This document shows, piece after piece, positions 1 to 6,567 of a stretch of DNA of 10,512 nt. Position 1 is the first letter of the stretch, and each line of letters begins with the position of its first letter. This DNA is from JAICTV01 sp035634055 (GTDB lineage: Bacteria > Planctomycetota > Phycisphaerae > Tepidisphaerales > Tepidisphaeraceae), in assembly GCA_035634055.1 (NCBI GenBank), contig DASQDR010000011.1:1-10512 (forward strand), read 5' to 3'. A program made the translations under genes and the position numbers. Below the pieces are notes generated by a model. The model saw only the letters and a list, made by a program, of their open reading frames with translations, was not told the DNA's origin and ran no database searches.

Positions 1-621
1 CCAGTCGACGCTGGGGGCGCGCGTGAGCACGCCGGTGCGATCGTGCGACGAGAAGGCGTGGTACCGCTCGACCACGTCGACCGGCCCGGCCGCCGGCGGG
101 CCGGCGGGCGCGTCGCCGCCCCGCGGCGTAGCGGGGGTCGAAACGAGCGGCCGGGAAGACGACGCCGCGTCCCATGTCACGCGCATTCCCCCGCCGCCGT
201 ACCGCGTGCCCAGCGCGAACGCGAGCAGGATCAGCGTCATCACCGCGGCCGCACCCCAAGGGAAACGCGCCGCGCGCGCCGGCGAGTGCGCGGCCATCGC
301 GCCGGCGTCACCGCTGGCACGCGCCGGCCGCCGCGGCTTGGTGAAGTACCCGCAGATCAGCCGCCAGTTGATCGCCAGGTGCGCCGCCACCAGCAGCACC
401 GTGGCGTAGCCGAACAGGTAGTGCAGGTCGAAGGCGGGCAACTGCTGGTTGGCGACCCAGAAGATCCCCAGCGCGGACGTGACGGCGAAGTAGATCAACA
501 GCAGCATCGCCTGCTGCACGTTGAGCGCGTGGCGCGTGAGCGGGCGGGCGAGCACGCGGCGCAGCACCACCCAGAGCGCGAAGGCGACCAGCGGCAGCAT
601 CACCCACAACGTGCGCGTCAC
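1..621 (-). CDS. DUF4405-like membrane cytochrome with the start of a SagB-type nitroreductase domain (partial, runs off the left edge)
   Basis: The reading frame is open from 621 to position 1 (207 codons) and has no stop in the window. It shows four hydrophobic segments at about residues 4-20, 36-57, 67-86 and 121-139. H31, H67 and H81 lie in or beside the helices. H67 and H81 are 14 apart, a spacing common for haem ligands in b-type cytochromes, and AAHLAINWR resembles the His-Leu-x-x-Asn-Trp signature of DUF4405 (flavinylation-associated cytochrome). A Pro/Gly/Ala-rich linker (about 140-180) follows, then RYHAFSSHDRTG and an SVDW at the edge, which resemble the first motif of SagB/ThcOx dehydrogenases (YHxxTKH...LDW). 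A membrane redox protein passing electrons to a flavin domain is inferred. GTG 621 is preferred because ATG 600 would cut into the first helix, but no Shine-Dalgarno is visible for either. The first in-frame upstream stop is at 706-708. The membrane part is fairly sure; the SagB part rests on about 25 residues. Confidence 0.6.
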   Translation of the reverse strand, partial: MTRTLWVMLPLVAFALWVVLRRVLARPLTRHALNVQQAMLLLIYFAVTSALGIFWVANQQLPAFDLHYLFGYATVLLVAAHLAINWRLICGYFTKPRRPARASGDAGAMAAHSPARAARFPWGAAAVMTLILLAFALGTRYGGGGMRVTWDAASSSRPLVSTPATPRGGDAPAGPPAAGPVDVVERYHAFSSHDRTGVLTRAPSVDW

Positions 622-748
622 GCGGCCGAGGCTATCGCGGGAAAGAGAACCGACGCAACCCGGGTTCCCCGGCAGGCAGTGCGTGCGGCGGCGAAAAGGC
701 GGGCTTCATCCTTCGGGCCAGGGCCGCCCACTCAAGGCCCCGGACGCG

Positions 749-1639
749 TTAAGCGGCGTCCGCGTCGGCGGGCGCTTCCAGCTTGCCGTCCTTCAGCACC
801 AGGATGCGGTCGGCGCGGCGGGCGAGGGCGCGGTCGTGGGTCACCATCACGATCGTCTGCCCGCGCTCGCGGTGCAACCGCTCGAAGACGCCCATGATCT
901 GCTGCCCGGTCTCGGCGTCGAGGTTGCCGGTGGGCTCGTCGGCGAACAGCACCTTCGGGTCGTTCATCAGCGCCCGCGCGATCGCGACGCGCTGCCGCTC
1001 GCCGCCGGAAAGCTGGCTGGGCCGGTGCGTGAGGCGGTGGCCCATGCCCAGCTCCTCGAGGATGGCGGTTGCCTTGGTGCGCAGGCCGGCGCGCTTGCGC
1101 TTGAAGGCGAACCAGGAGTTCTCGATCATCGCGCCCAGCATCGTGTTCTCCAAGACGTTCAGCTCGGGCAGCAGGTGGTAGAACTGGAAGACGAAGCCGA
1201 AGCGGGTGTTGCGCAGGTGCGCCAGCCGGCGGTCGGCGCCGCCGCCGAAGAACAGCCGCGCCGCGAACGCCGCCGTCTGCGCCATCGCCAGCAGCGGCCC
1301 GAGGAGGCGCAGCACCCGGCTGGGCCGCGCCTTTTGCCGTTCCATGGCGGCGCGGCGCGAGAGCTCGCCGATGTCCTCGCTCTCGAATTCCACGGTGCCG
1401 CTGTCGGCGGCGTCCAGCCCGCCGAGGATGTGCAGCAGCGTGCTCTTGCCCGAGCCGCTGCGCCCCTCGATGGCGATGAACTCCCCGCCGCGCACCACCA
1501 CGCCCGCGTCCTTGAGCACGTGGATCACGCTGTCGCCCATGCGGAACGTCTTGAAGACGCCCCTGGCGACGATGACGGCGTCTGCGACGCCGCGCGGCTT
1601 GTCCGCCGGCTTGTCGGCCGGGCGCGTGGTCGTGGTCAT
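749..1639 (-). CDS. lolD: LolD/MacB-type ABC transporter ATP-binding protein with an internal insertion
   Basis: This 296-residue ABC ATPase hydrolyses ATP to drive the permease encoded just upstream. Walker A is GRSGSGKST (59-67), the Q-loop is FVFQFYHLLPE with Q152, the signature is LSGGERQ (210-216), Walker B is VLFADEP (230-236) with E235, and the H-loop is H268 in VMVTHD. FQFYHLLPELNVLEN and DEPTGNLD are typical of the LolD/MacB/FtsE branch. The start ATG at 1639 overlaps the permease stop as ATGA, so translation is probably coupled; an open frame continues farther upstream, but it only shadows the permease. Family members are usually about 220-240 residues. The extra length is an N-terminal Lys/Pro-rich tail (about 1-20) and a roughly 40-residue insertion (about 101-140) between Walker A and the Q-loop, partly hydrophobic (LLGPLLAMAQTAAFAARLFF). 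Lipoprotein release is the likely role, but an export function as in MacB cannot be excluded. Confidence 0.9.
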   Translation of the reverse strand: MTTTTRPADKPADKPRGVADAVIVARGVFKTFRMGDSVIHVLKDAGVVVRGGEFIAIEGRSGSGKSTLLHILGGLDAADSGTVEFESEDIGELSRRAAMERQKARPSRVLRLLGPLLAMAQTAAFAARLFFGGGADRRLAHLRNTRFGFVFQFYHLLPELNVLENTMLGAMIENSWFAFKRKRAGLRTKATAILEELGMGHRLTHRPSQLSGGERQRVAIARALMNDPKVLFADEPTGNLDAETGQQIMGVFERLHRERGQTIVMVTHDRALARRADRILVLKDGKLEAPADADAA

Positions 1640-3072
1640 TCCCACCTCAGCGAATCGACCGGGTGCATCCCCGCCGCCCGGATCGCCGGCACCAGCGCTC
1701 CCAGCACCGACGACAGGATCGCGATCAGCACGATCCAGAACACCTCGTTGGGGTTCATCGTGTTGGGGATCACGTCGAACGCGTAGACCTCCGGGTTCCA
1801 GATGACCGTGCCGGTCAGCTTGCCCAGCGCAGTGTGGATCTCGTTGATGTAGTGCACGATCAGGAAGCCGACGCCGAGCCCCATCAGGCTCCCCACGACG
1901 CCGATGACCAGCCCGTAGCCGAGGAAGATCCCGGCGACGCCCCTGCTGGTGGCGCCGATGCTCTTGATGATCCCGATGTCCCGCGTCTTCTCCACCACGA
2001 TCATGTAGAAGATGCAGAAGATCTGAAACACCGCCACGATCGAGATCATGCCGAACAGGAAGGTGACCAGCGACTTCTCCTTCTCGATCGCCCCCAGCCA
2101 GGTGCGGTTGGTTTCCTCCCACGTCTGCACGGCGATGGGCGCGTCCGGCTCCAGCACCAGCGGGTAACGCGCGGCGACGATGCGCGTCACGTCCTCCTTC
2201 AGCTTCTCCAGGTCAGCGTCGGGCCTGGCCTTAATGTAAATGTCCGTCGTGCGCGCGGGGCGGACGATCTTCTCGCCCGTATCGGGGTTGGTCGTGCTGC
2301 GCTCGGCCATGCGCAGGTCCTGCTGGAGCACGTCGAACGCGACGTAGACCGTCTTGGAATCGAGTTGCCACATCTGCGTGCGGCTGTCGTCGACGATCCA
2401 GTAATAGTTCGGCGTCGGTCGGGCGGTCTCCAGCGAGATTTCCTCGCCGCTCAGGCCCATCACCTCCAAGCGGACGAAGGCGTCGAGCAGGCCGGCCGGG
2501 CGGTCGATGTTGCCGTCCTTGTCCTTGCTGATTCCCACCACGCCCGCCCCGACGATCATGCCGGGCCAGTTCTCCGCGCCGCGCGCCTTGGGCAGGCGGT
2601 AGCTGGCGAGTTCCTTGTAATCCTTGCCCGGGACGAGGTTGAAGCTGGGCGCGGGCGGCGCCTGGCCGGCACTCAGCGGCGCCTCGTACTGCCGGTGCAG
2701 CGACTGCGGGAAGTTGTTCACCCGCCCGATCTGCTCGACCGGGTAGCCCAGCACCTGCACGGCGTCGGGGTTGCCGTTGTTGATCTTGATCAGCCCGAAG
2801 GTCCGCAGCACCGGCACCGCCGCCTCCACCTGCGGCAGCTTCTGGACCTCGCGCACGAACTCCTGGTAATGGGCAAACCCGCTCAGCGACCGGCTGGTGA
2901 TGATGACGTCCCCCGCCAGCCCGTGGAACGACTGCCGCGCCATCCGCAGCCATCCGCCCATCACGCTGATGACCACCAGCACCAGCGCGGTGCAGAGCGT
3001 AACCGCGATCAGCGATACCCAGGCGATGCGGCGCTTGGCGAGGTACTTGAGGATGAGGTGGAGCTTGTACAT
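1636..3072 (-). CDS. LolC/LolE-type ABC transporter permease (MacB_PCD plus FtsX domains)
   Basis: This 478-residue inner-membrane permease pairs with the ATPase whose start overlaps its stop. The layout is that of LolC/LolE/MacB: one N-terminal membrane helix (about 18-40), a large extracytoplasmic domain (about 42-333), then an FtsX domain with three helices (about 334-360, 381-408, 443-463). The cytoplasmic coupling segment EKTRDIGIIKSIGAT (about 361-375) contacts the ATPase in this family. WEETNRTWLGAIEKEKS just before helix 2 also resembles LolC/LolE. The expected role is moving lipoproteins or another amphiphile out of the inner membrane. Only one permease gene is present, so a homodimer is likely, unlike the LolC-LolE pair of E. 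coli. The extracytoplasmic domain is about 70 residues longer than I recall for LolC. ATG 3072 has a clear AAGGAG 8 nt upstream and lies 5 nt after the lysS stop. I cannot decide between LolC, LolE and a MacB-like export role. Confidence 0.88.
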   Translation of the reverse strand: MYKLHLILKYLAKRRIAWVSLIAVTLCTALVLVVISVMGGWLRMARQSFHGLAGDVIITSRSLSGFAHYQEFVREVQKLPQVEAAVPVLRTFGLIKINNGNPDAVQVLGYPVEQIGRVNNFPQSLHRQYEAPLSAGQAPPAPSFNLVPGKDYKELASYRLPKARGAENWPGMIVGAGVVGISKDKDGNIDRPAGLLDAFVRLEVMGLSGEEISLETARPTPNYYWIVDDSRTQMWQLDSKTVYVAFDVLQQDLRMAERSTTNPDTGEKIVRPARTTDIYIKARPDADLEKLKEDVTRIVAARYPLVLEPDAPIAVQTWEETNRTWLGAIEKEKSLVTFLFGMISIVAVFQIFCIFYMIVVEKTRDIGIIKSIGATSRGVAGIFLGYGLVIGVVGSLMGLGVGFLIVHYINEIHTALGKLTGTVIWNPEVYAFDVIPNTMNPNEVFWIVLIAILSSVLGALVPAIRAAGMHPVDSLRWE

Positions 3073-3077
3073 CTAAG

Positions 3078-4619
3078 TCACTCCTTAGCATCCCCTTCAA
3101 CGCGATGTGCTCCACGTAGTTCCTGCTTAAGCGAGAGTAGCGGTTTCATGAGTGGGAACAGGATGACGTCACGGATGCTCTCGGCGCCAGTCAGCATCAT
3201 CAGCAGCCGATCTACGCCCATGCCCATCCCCCCCGCCGGGGGCATGCCGTATCGCAGTGCGTTCAAAAAATCCTCGTCGACTTTTTGTTGCTCTTCCTGA
3301 TCGCCCACCTGCGTCGCAAACTGTTTTGCCTGCACATCCGGGTCGTTCAGCTCCGTGTACCCCGGCGAAATCTCGACGCCGTTGATCGCCAACTCGTACA
3401 CGTCGGCGAAAAACGGGTCTTGCGGATCCGGCTTTGCCAGCGGGATGATCACGCTCGGCACGTGCGTGACGAACGTCGGGTCGATCAGCGTCGGCTCGAT
3501 CAGCTTCTCGTAAACCTCCTGCAACTGCTCGGCAGGCGTGCCGTTGAGCTTCAGGTCCTTGCCCGGGTTCTTCTCCCGTAGCTGCCCGACCTGCTCGGCC
3601 GACAGCGGCTCCTTGGTGAAGGTCCACCCGGTGCGCTCGGCCACCAGTTCCGTCATGCGCACGCGGCGCCAAGGTCGCTGCAAATTGATGCGGCGCTTCA
3701 CCTCGCCGCTCTCAGTGGCGTGCTCGATTTGGAGCGTGCCGAAGACGGTTCGCGCGACGTGGGTGACGAGGCCCTCGACCATGTCAGCCATGGTTTCCCA
3801 CGATCCGAACGCTTCGTACGCCTCGAGCATGGTGAACTCGGGGTTGTGGCGCGGGCTGATCCCCTCGTTGCGGAAGTTGCGGTTGATCTCGAAGACTTTC
3901 CTGAACCCGCCGACGAGCAGGCGCTTGAGGAACAGCTCGGGGGCGATGCGCATGTAGAGGGGAATGTCCAGCGCGTTGTGGTGCGTGACGAACGGCCTGG
4001 CCGCGGCGCCGCCGTGCTGGATCTGCATCATCGGGGTCTCGACCTCGACGTACCCCAGGCCGACCAGGTAGTTGCGGATCTCCTGGATCACGCGCGTGCG
4101 CAGCTTGGCCAGGTGCATGACGTCCGGGTTGGCCCAGAGGTCCACGTAGCGCTGGCGGTAGCGCTGCTCGACGTCCTCCAGCCCGTGGAACTTCCCGGGC
4201 GGCGGGTTGAGGGCCTTGGCGGCGAAGGCGAGCGACGTCGCCCACACCGTGACCTCGCCGGTCTTGGTCGTGCCCAGCGGGCCGGTGACGACGATCTGAT
4301 CGCCGAGGTCGAGCAGTTCCTGGGCCTTGAAGTCCGTCTCGCTCAGCCGCTTCTTGTCCAGCGCGACCTGGAGGTCGCCGGTGTCGTCGCGCAGGGTGAC
4401 GAAGGCGAGCTTGCCGAACCGCTTGAGGAACATCACCCGCCCGGCGACGGTGACGACGGGTCCGCCGTCGTGGCCCATTTCCGGCTGGTAAAGCTTCTTG
4501 CTGTCGGCGAGTGATCGGACGTTATCGGTGCGCCGGCCGTACGGGTCGACGCCGAGGTCGCGCAGCCGCTGGAGCTTATCGCGGCGTTCCTGCTCGTATT
4601 CGCTTGGTGGTTCGGTCAT
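3078..4619 (-). CDS. lysS: Lysine-tRNA ligase, class II (LysRS)
   Basis: This 513-residue class II aminoacyl-tRNA synthetase charges tRNA-Lys with lysine in the cytoplasm. It has an N-terminal OB-fold anticodon-binding domain (about 50-150, with VTVAGRVMFLKRFGKLAFVT). The catalytic core carries motif 1 (ETPMMQ from E194), motif 2 (FRNEGISPRHNPEFT, F249-T263) and motif 3 (GMGMGVDRLLMML, with R471). E252, E266 and Y268 match the E. coli substrate-contact residues E264, E278 and Y280. An odd feature is EISPGYTELND (E416-D426), where the usual EIxNxxxELND has Pro419 in place of the Asn equivalent to E. coli Asn424. Length is normal for the family (about 500). ATG 4619 is preferred because MTEPPSEYEQERRDKLQRL is a typical LysRS beginning; the open frame upstream of it lies antisense to the divergent gene. 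No strong Shine-Dalgarno is seen. It is the first gene of the lysS-permease-ATPase operon. Confidence 0.97.
   Translation of the reverse strand: MTEPPSEYEQERRDKLQRLRDLGVDPYGRRTDNVRSLADSKKLYQPEMGHDGGPVVTVAGRVMFLKRFGKLAFVTLRDDTGDLQVALDKKRLSETDFKAQELLDLGDQIVVTGPLGTTKTGEVTVWATSLAFAAKALNPPPGKFHGLEDVEQRYRQRYVDLWANPDVMHLAKLRTRVIQEIRNYLVGLGYVEVETPMMQIQHGGAAARPFVTHHNALDIPLYMRIAPELFLKRLLVGGFRKVFEINRNFRNEGISPRHNPEFTMLEAYEAFGSWETMADMVEGLVTHVARTVFGTLQIEHATESGEVKRRINLQRPWRRVRMTELVAERTGWTFTKEPLSAEQVGQLREKNPGKDLKLNGTPAEQLQEVYEKLIEPTLIDPTFVTHVPSVIIPLAKPDPQDPFFADVYELAINGVEISPGYTELNDPDVQAKQFATQVGDQEEQQKVDEDFLNALRYGMPPAGGMGMGVDRLLMMLTGAESIRDVILFPLMKPLLSLKQELRGAHRVEGDAKE
3081..3086 (-). promoter_or_regulatory. 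Ribosome binding site of the permease, inside the end of lysS
   Basis: AAGGAG on the minus strand lies 8 nt before ATG 3072 and within the last codons of lysS (stop at 3078-3080). It fixes the permease start and implies that ribosomes finishing lysS can reinitiate on the permease. Confidence 0.8.
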
Positions 4620-4710
4620 CGGGAAGTTGTCCGGGGGCAAAAGTTGGACGATGATAGTTGCGTCCGATCGAACTAGAAAGGGCGGGCCCGTTCCCCCCGC
4701 GCGTGACTTG
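4620..4710. promoter_or_regulatory. Divergent intergenic region, probable promoters of lysS and the metallopeptidase gene
   Basis: These 91 bp separate two divergent starts and so must hold, or sit close to, promoters for both. On the minus strand a TATCAT (4656-4651) could be a -10 box giving a leader of about 25 nt for lysS, but no good -35 box is seen. On the plus strand TTGGAC (4644-4649) could be a -35 box, with no convincing -10 box 17-18 nt later. The region is clearly less GC-rich between 4636 and 4680 than its surroundings. The box assignments are weak; promoter activity as such is inferred from gene orientation. Confidence 0.4.
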
Positions 4711-5961
4711 ATGCGCTCCCGGCCGCTGGTTTTTTTGGCGCTGCTCCTGCCGCTGCTCCTGGCGCCGGCGCTCGCCCCGCGCGCCGCCGGTGCCGCGGCG
4801 CCGCCATCGACCGTCGCGGGCGGGCTGCGCGTGATGCACACGGCGCGCTACCGCGTCCACACCGATCTGGAGTACGCGCTGGCGGAAGACCTCGGGCGGC
4901 GGATGGACGCGATGTACGACGAGTACGCCCGCCGGCTCAGCAACTTCGACGCGCCGCGATCCGGGTCCAAGTTCGACGTCTACCTCTTCGCCCGGCGCAA
5001 GGACTACCTGAAATTCGTCGGGCCCGGCATGGCCAACACTTTCGGCGTGACCGTGCCGGACCTGAACATTGTCGCGTCCTTCCTGGAAGAGCAGGGCCGC
5101 GACAATTTGCGCGCCACGCTGAAGCACGAGGCGTTCCACCAGTTCGCGCACTCGGTCATCCACAAGAACCTCCCGCCGTGGCTGGACGAGGGGATGGCGG
5201 TGATGTTCCAGGAGGGGATCTGGACCGGGCGGAGCTTCAGGCTCGGGCAGGTCCCGCCGCGGCGGGTCAGGCAGCTCAGGCACGACATCGCCAACGGGCG
5301 CGTCGTCGACTTCCGCCAGATGATGACCCTCCCGCTGGAGCAGTGGAACGCCGCGACGGAGCGCGACCGGTTCGCCGGCGGGCGGAACTACAACCAGTCG
5401 TGGGCGATGTGCCATTTCCTCGTGTACGCCGGCGAGGACGGCAAGCCCAAGTACCGCGCCCGCTTCCTCGACATGCTGAAGCGCATCCAGAACGGCACCG
5501 ACGCCAGCGAGGCGTTCAAGCAGGCGTTCAGCCCGAACGTCGAAGGGTTCCAGGCGAAGTTCACGCAGTGGGCGAGCACGCTGTCGGCCACGCCCGACGC
5601 CACCCTCATCGAGCGGCAGAACATCCTGGCGGATGTGCTGGCGATGGCGTCGAAGCGCGGCCGGCGGTTCGACGCCGTCGCCGAGTTCCGCGACGCGATG
5701 GTCCGCACCGGCTGGCAGGGAACGTACAGCAACGGCGACCTGGAGTGGGAAACCGACCCCAACCCGCGCGTCTACTTCCGCGCCCTCGACGGCCGCGATT
5801 ACGCGCGCGACGAGTTCTACTTCGATCTCCGGCCCGGGGCCCCCCTGCCCGACGTGGTGCTCAACTCGCCCGGGCAGATTCGCCTGCGAACCGTCTTCCA
5901 TGACAAGCCGGGCGGCGGCGGGATCGAGCACGAAGTGCTGGTCGAAGGCGCCGCGCGGTAG
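4711..5961 (+). CDS. Secreted gluzincin-type zinc metallopeptidase (DUF1570 / peptidase MA-like)
   Basis: This 416-residue protein begins with a clear signal peptide (MRSRPLVFLALLLPLLLAPA, cleavage probably near residues 23-29), so it acts outside the cytoplasm. The zinc site is HEAFH (H139, E140, H143), followed 17 residues later by E160 in PPWLDEGMAVMFQEG. HExxH plus a downstream E in a W-x-x-EG-x-A context is the gluzincin pattern of DUF1570 and peptidase-MA proteins, which are numerous in Planctomycetota. NYNQSWAMCHFLVY (about 228-241) and a helical stretch to about residue 300 are also usual for this group. The remaining C-terminal part (about 300-416) has no motif I recognise. The substrate is unknown. 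ATG 4711 is the only start that keeps the signal peptide at the N-terminus; no clear Shine-Dalgarno precedes it. It is divergent from lysS and is followed by folK after 39 nt. Confidence 0.85.
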   Translation: MRSRPLVFLALLLPLLLAPALAPRAAGAAAPPSTVAGGLRVMHTARYRVHTDLEYALAEDLGRRMDAMYDEYARRLSNFDAPRSGSKFDVYLFARRKDYLKFVGPGMANTFGVTVPDLNIVASFLEEQGRDNLRATLKHEAFHQFAHSVIHKNLPPWLDEGMAVMFQEGIWTGRSFRLGQVPPRRVRQLRHDIANGRVVDFRQMMTLPLEQWNAATERDRFAGGRNYNQSWAMCHFLVYAGEDGKPKYRARFLDMLKRIQNGTDASEAFKQAFSPNVEGFQAKFTQWASTLSATPDATLIERQNILADVLAMASKRGRRFDAVAEFRDAMVRTGWQGTYSNGDLEWETDPNPRVYFRALDGRDYARDEFYFDLRPGAPLPDVVLNSPGQIRLRTVFHDKPGGGGIEHEVLVEGAAR

Positions 5962-5968
5962 CAACCGA

Positions 5969-5994
5969 GAAACGCGAAACCCACTTCGCGTTTC
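5969..5994. repeat. Perfect 10-bp inverted repeat (hairpin) between the metallopeptidase gene and folK
   Basis: GAAACGCGAA (5969-5978) and TTCGCGTTTC (5985-5994) are exact reverse complements around a 6-nt loop. The hairpin starts 7 nt after the metallopeptidase stop and ends 6 nt before the folK ATG. There is no T run after the stem, so it is not a classic terminator. Its right arm occupies the place where a folK ribosome binding site should be. It may be an RNA processing or end-protection structure, a translation control of folK, or a protein binding site. Confidence 0.6.
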
Positions 5995-6000
5995 ACCCCA

Positions 6001-6480
6001 ATGTTTTCCACTTACCTCGCCCTCGGCAGCAACCTCGGTGACCGGCACGAGAACATCGCGTCGGCGATCGCGCGGCTTCGCGAAGCACCGGACATCAAGG
6101 TGATGAAGGTTTCATCGCTGCTGGAGAACGCGGCGGTCGGCGGTCCGGCGGGGTCGCCGGCGTTTGTGAACGCGGCGGCGGAGGTGGAGACGTCGCTCTC
6201 GCCGCAGGCGTTGCTCGAACGGTTGCTGGAGATCGAGCGCGAGATGGGCCGCGTCCGCCGCGAGCGCTGGGGGCCGCGGGTGATCGACCTCGACATCCTG
6301 TTGTACGGCGACCACGTCATCGACCAACCCCACCTGCGCGTGCCGCACCCGCTGATGCACGAGCGCCGGTTCGTCCTCGCGCCGCTGGCGGAGATCGCGC
6401 CCGACGCGGTCCACCCGATCTTCAAACGAACGATGACCGACCTGCTGGCGGCGCTTCAGCAGTCGCCGCACGCGCCGTAG
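6001..6480 (+). CDS. folK: 2-amino-4-hydroxy-6-hydroxymethyldihydropteridine diphosphokinase (HPPK)
   Basis: HPPK transfers pyrophosphate from ATP to 6-hydroxymethyl-dihydropterin, the step before dihydropteroate synthase in folate synthesis, in the cytoplasm. The protein is 159 residues, the normal length. It shows LALGSNLGD (6-14), PAFVNAA for the pterin side, ERWGPRVIDLDIL (88-100) with the two magnesium-binding aspartates D96 and D98, and VPHPLMHERRFVLAPL (114-129) with the ATP-site H116 and R122/R123. ATG 6001 gives exactly the expected N-terminus. No Shine-Dalgarno is visible; a perfect hairpin ends 6 nt before the start. It lies 39 nt after the metallopeptidase gene and 87 nt before panC, in the same direction. 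Association of folK with pan genes is common in bacteria. Confidence 0.97.
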   Translation: MFSTYLALGSNLGDRHENIASAIARLREAPDIKVMKVSSLLENAAVGGPAGSPAFVNAAAEVETSLSPQALLERLLEIEREMGRVRRERWGPRVIDLDILLYGDHVIDQPHLRVPHPLMHERRFVLAPLAEIAPDAVHPIFKRTMTDLLAALQQSPHAP

Positions 6481-6489
6481 CGGCGAACC

Positions 6490-6505
6490 TGCGAGCGCGC
6501 TCGCA
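6490..6505. repeat. 16-bp perfect palindrome between folK and panC
   Basis: TGCGAGCGCGCTCGCA reads the same on both strands. As RNA it could form a 6-bp stem with a CGCG loop, starting 9 nt after the folK stop. No T run follows. It could be a weak stem or a dimeric-protein site, but a short GC palindrome in DNA of this composition may be chance. Confidence 0.35.
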
Positions 6506-6567
6506 TGGCTGCGCCTCCTGCTCCAACTGGCACGACGGTTTGCGTTCCCTTACGCTTCCGCTGAGAG

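Noticed and set aside
308..607. Minus-strand 99-codon open frame inside the left-edge gene.
   Set aside because: It is in a different frame from the one that encodes the membrane helices and continues to the edge. Its translation is low-complexity Ala/Arg.
622..748. A transcription terminator after the ATPase gene.
   Set aside because: Short GGGCC/GGCCC complements occur, but there is no stable stem followed by a T run.
43..1786. Plus-strand open frames over the left-edge membrane protein and the ATPase.
   Set aside because: The minus-strand frames carry membrane helices and complete ABC motifs; the plus-strand translations are Arg/Gly/Ala-rich noise.
1640..2122. N-terminal extension of the ATPase upstream of ATG 1639.
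   Set aside because: It only shadows the permease in another frame. ATG 1639 gives a normal LolD beginning and an ATGA overlap.
1663..3300. 545-codon plus-strand open frame across the permease and the end of lysS.
   Set aside because: It is antisense to two well-supported genes and His/Asp/Arg-rich, with no domain pattern.
4620..4841. N-terminal extension of LysRS upstream of ATG 4619.
   Set aside because: It would overlap the divergent signal-peptide gene antisense and has no LysRS similarity.
4576..6048. 490-codon minus-strand open frame across the metallopeptidase gene.
   Set aside because: It is antisense to a gene with a signal peptide and zinc site, has no recognisable motif, and is explained by third-position GC bias.
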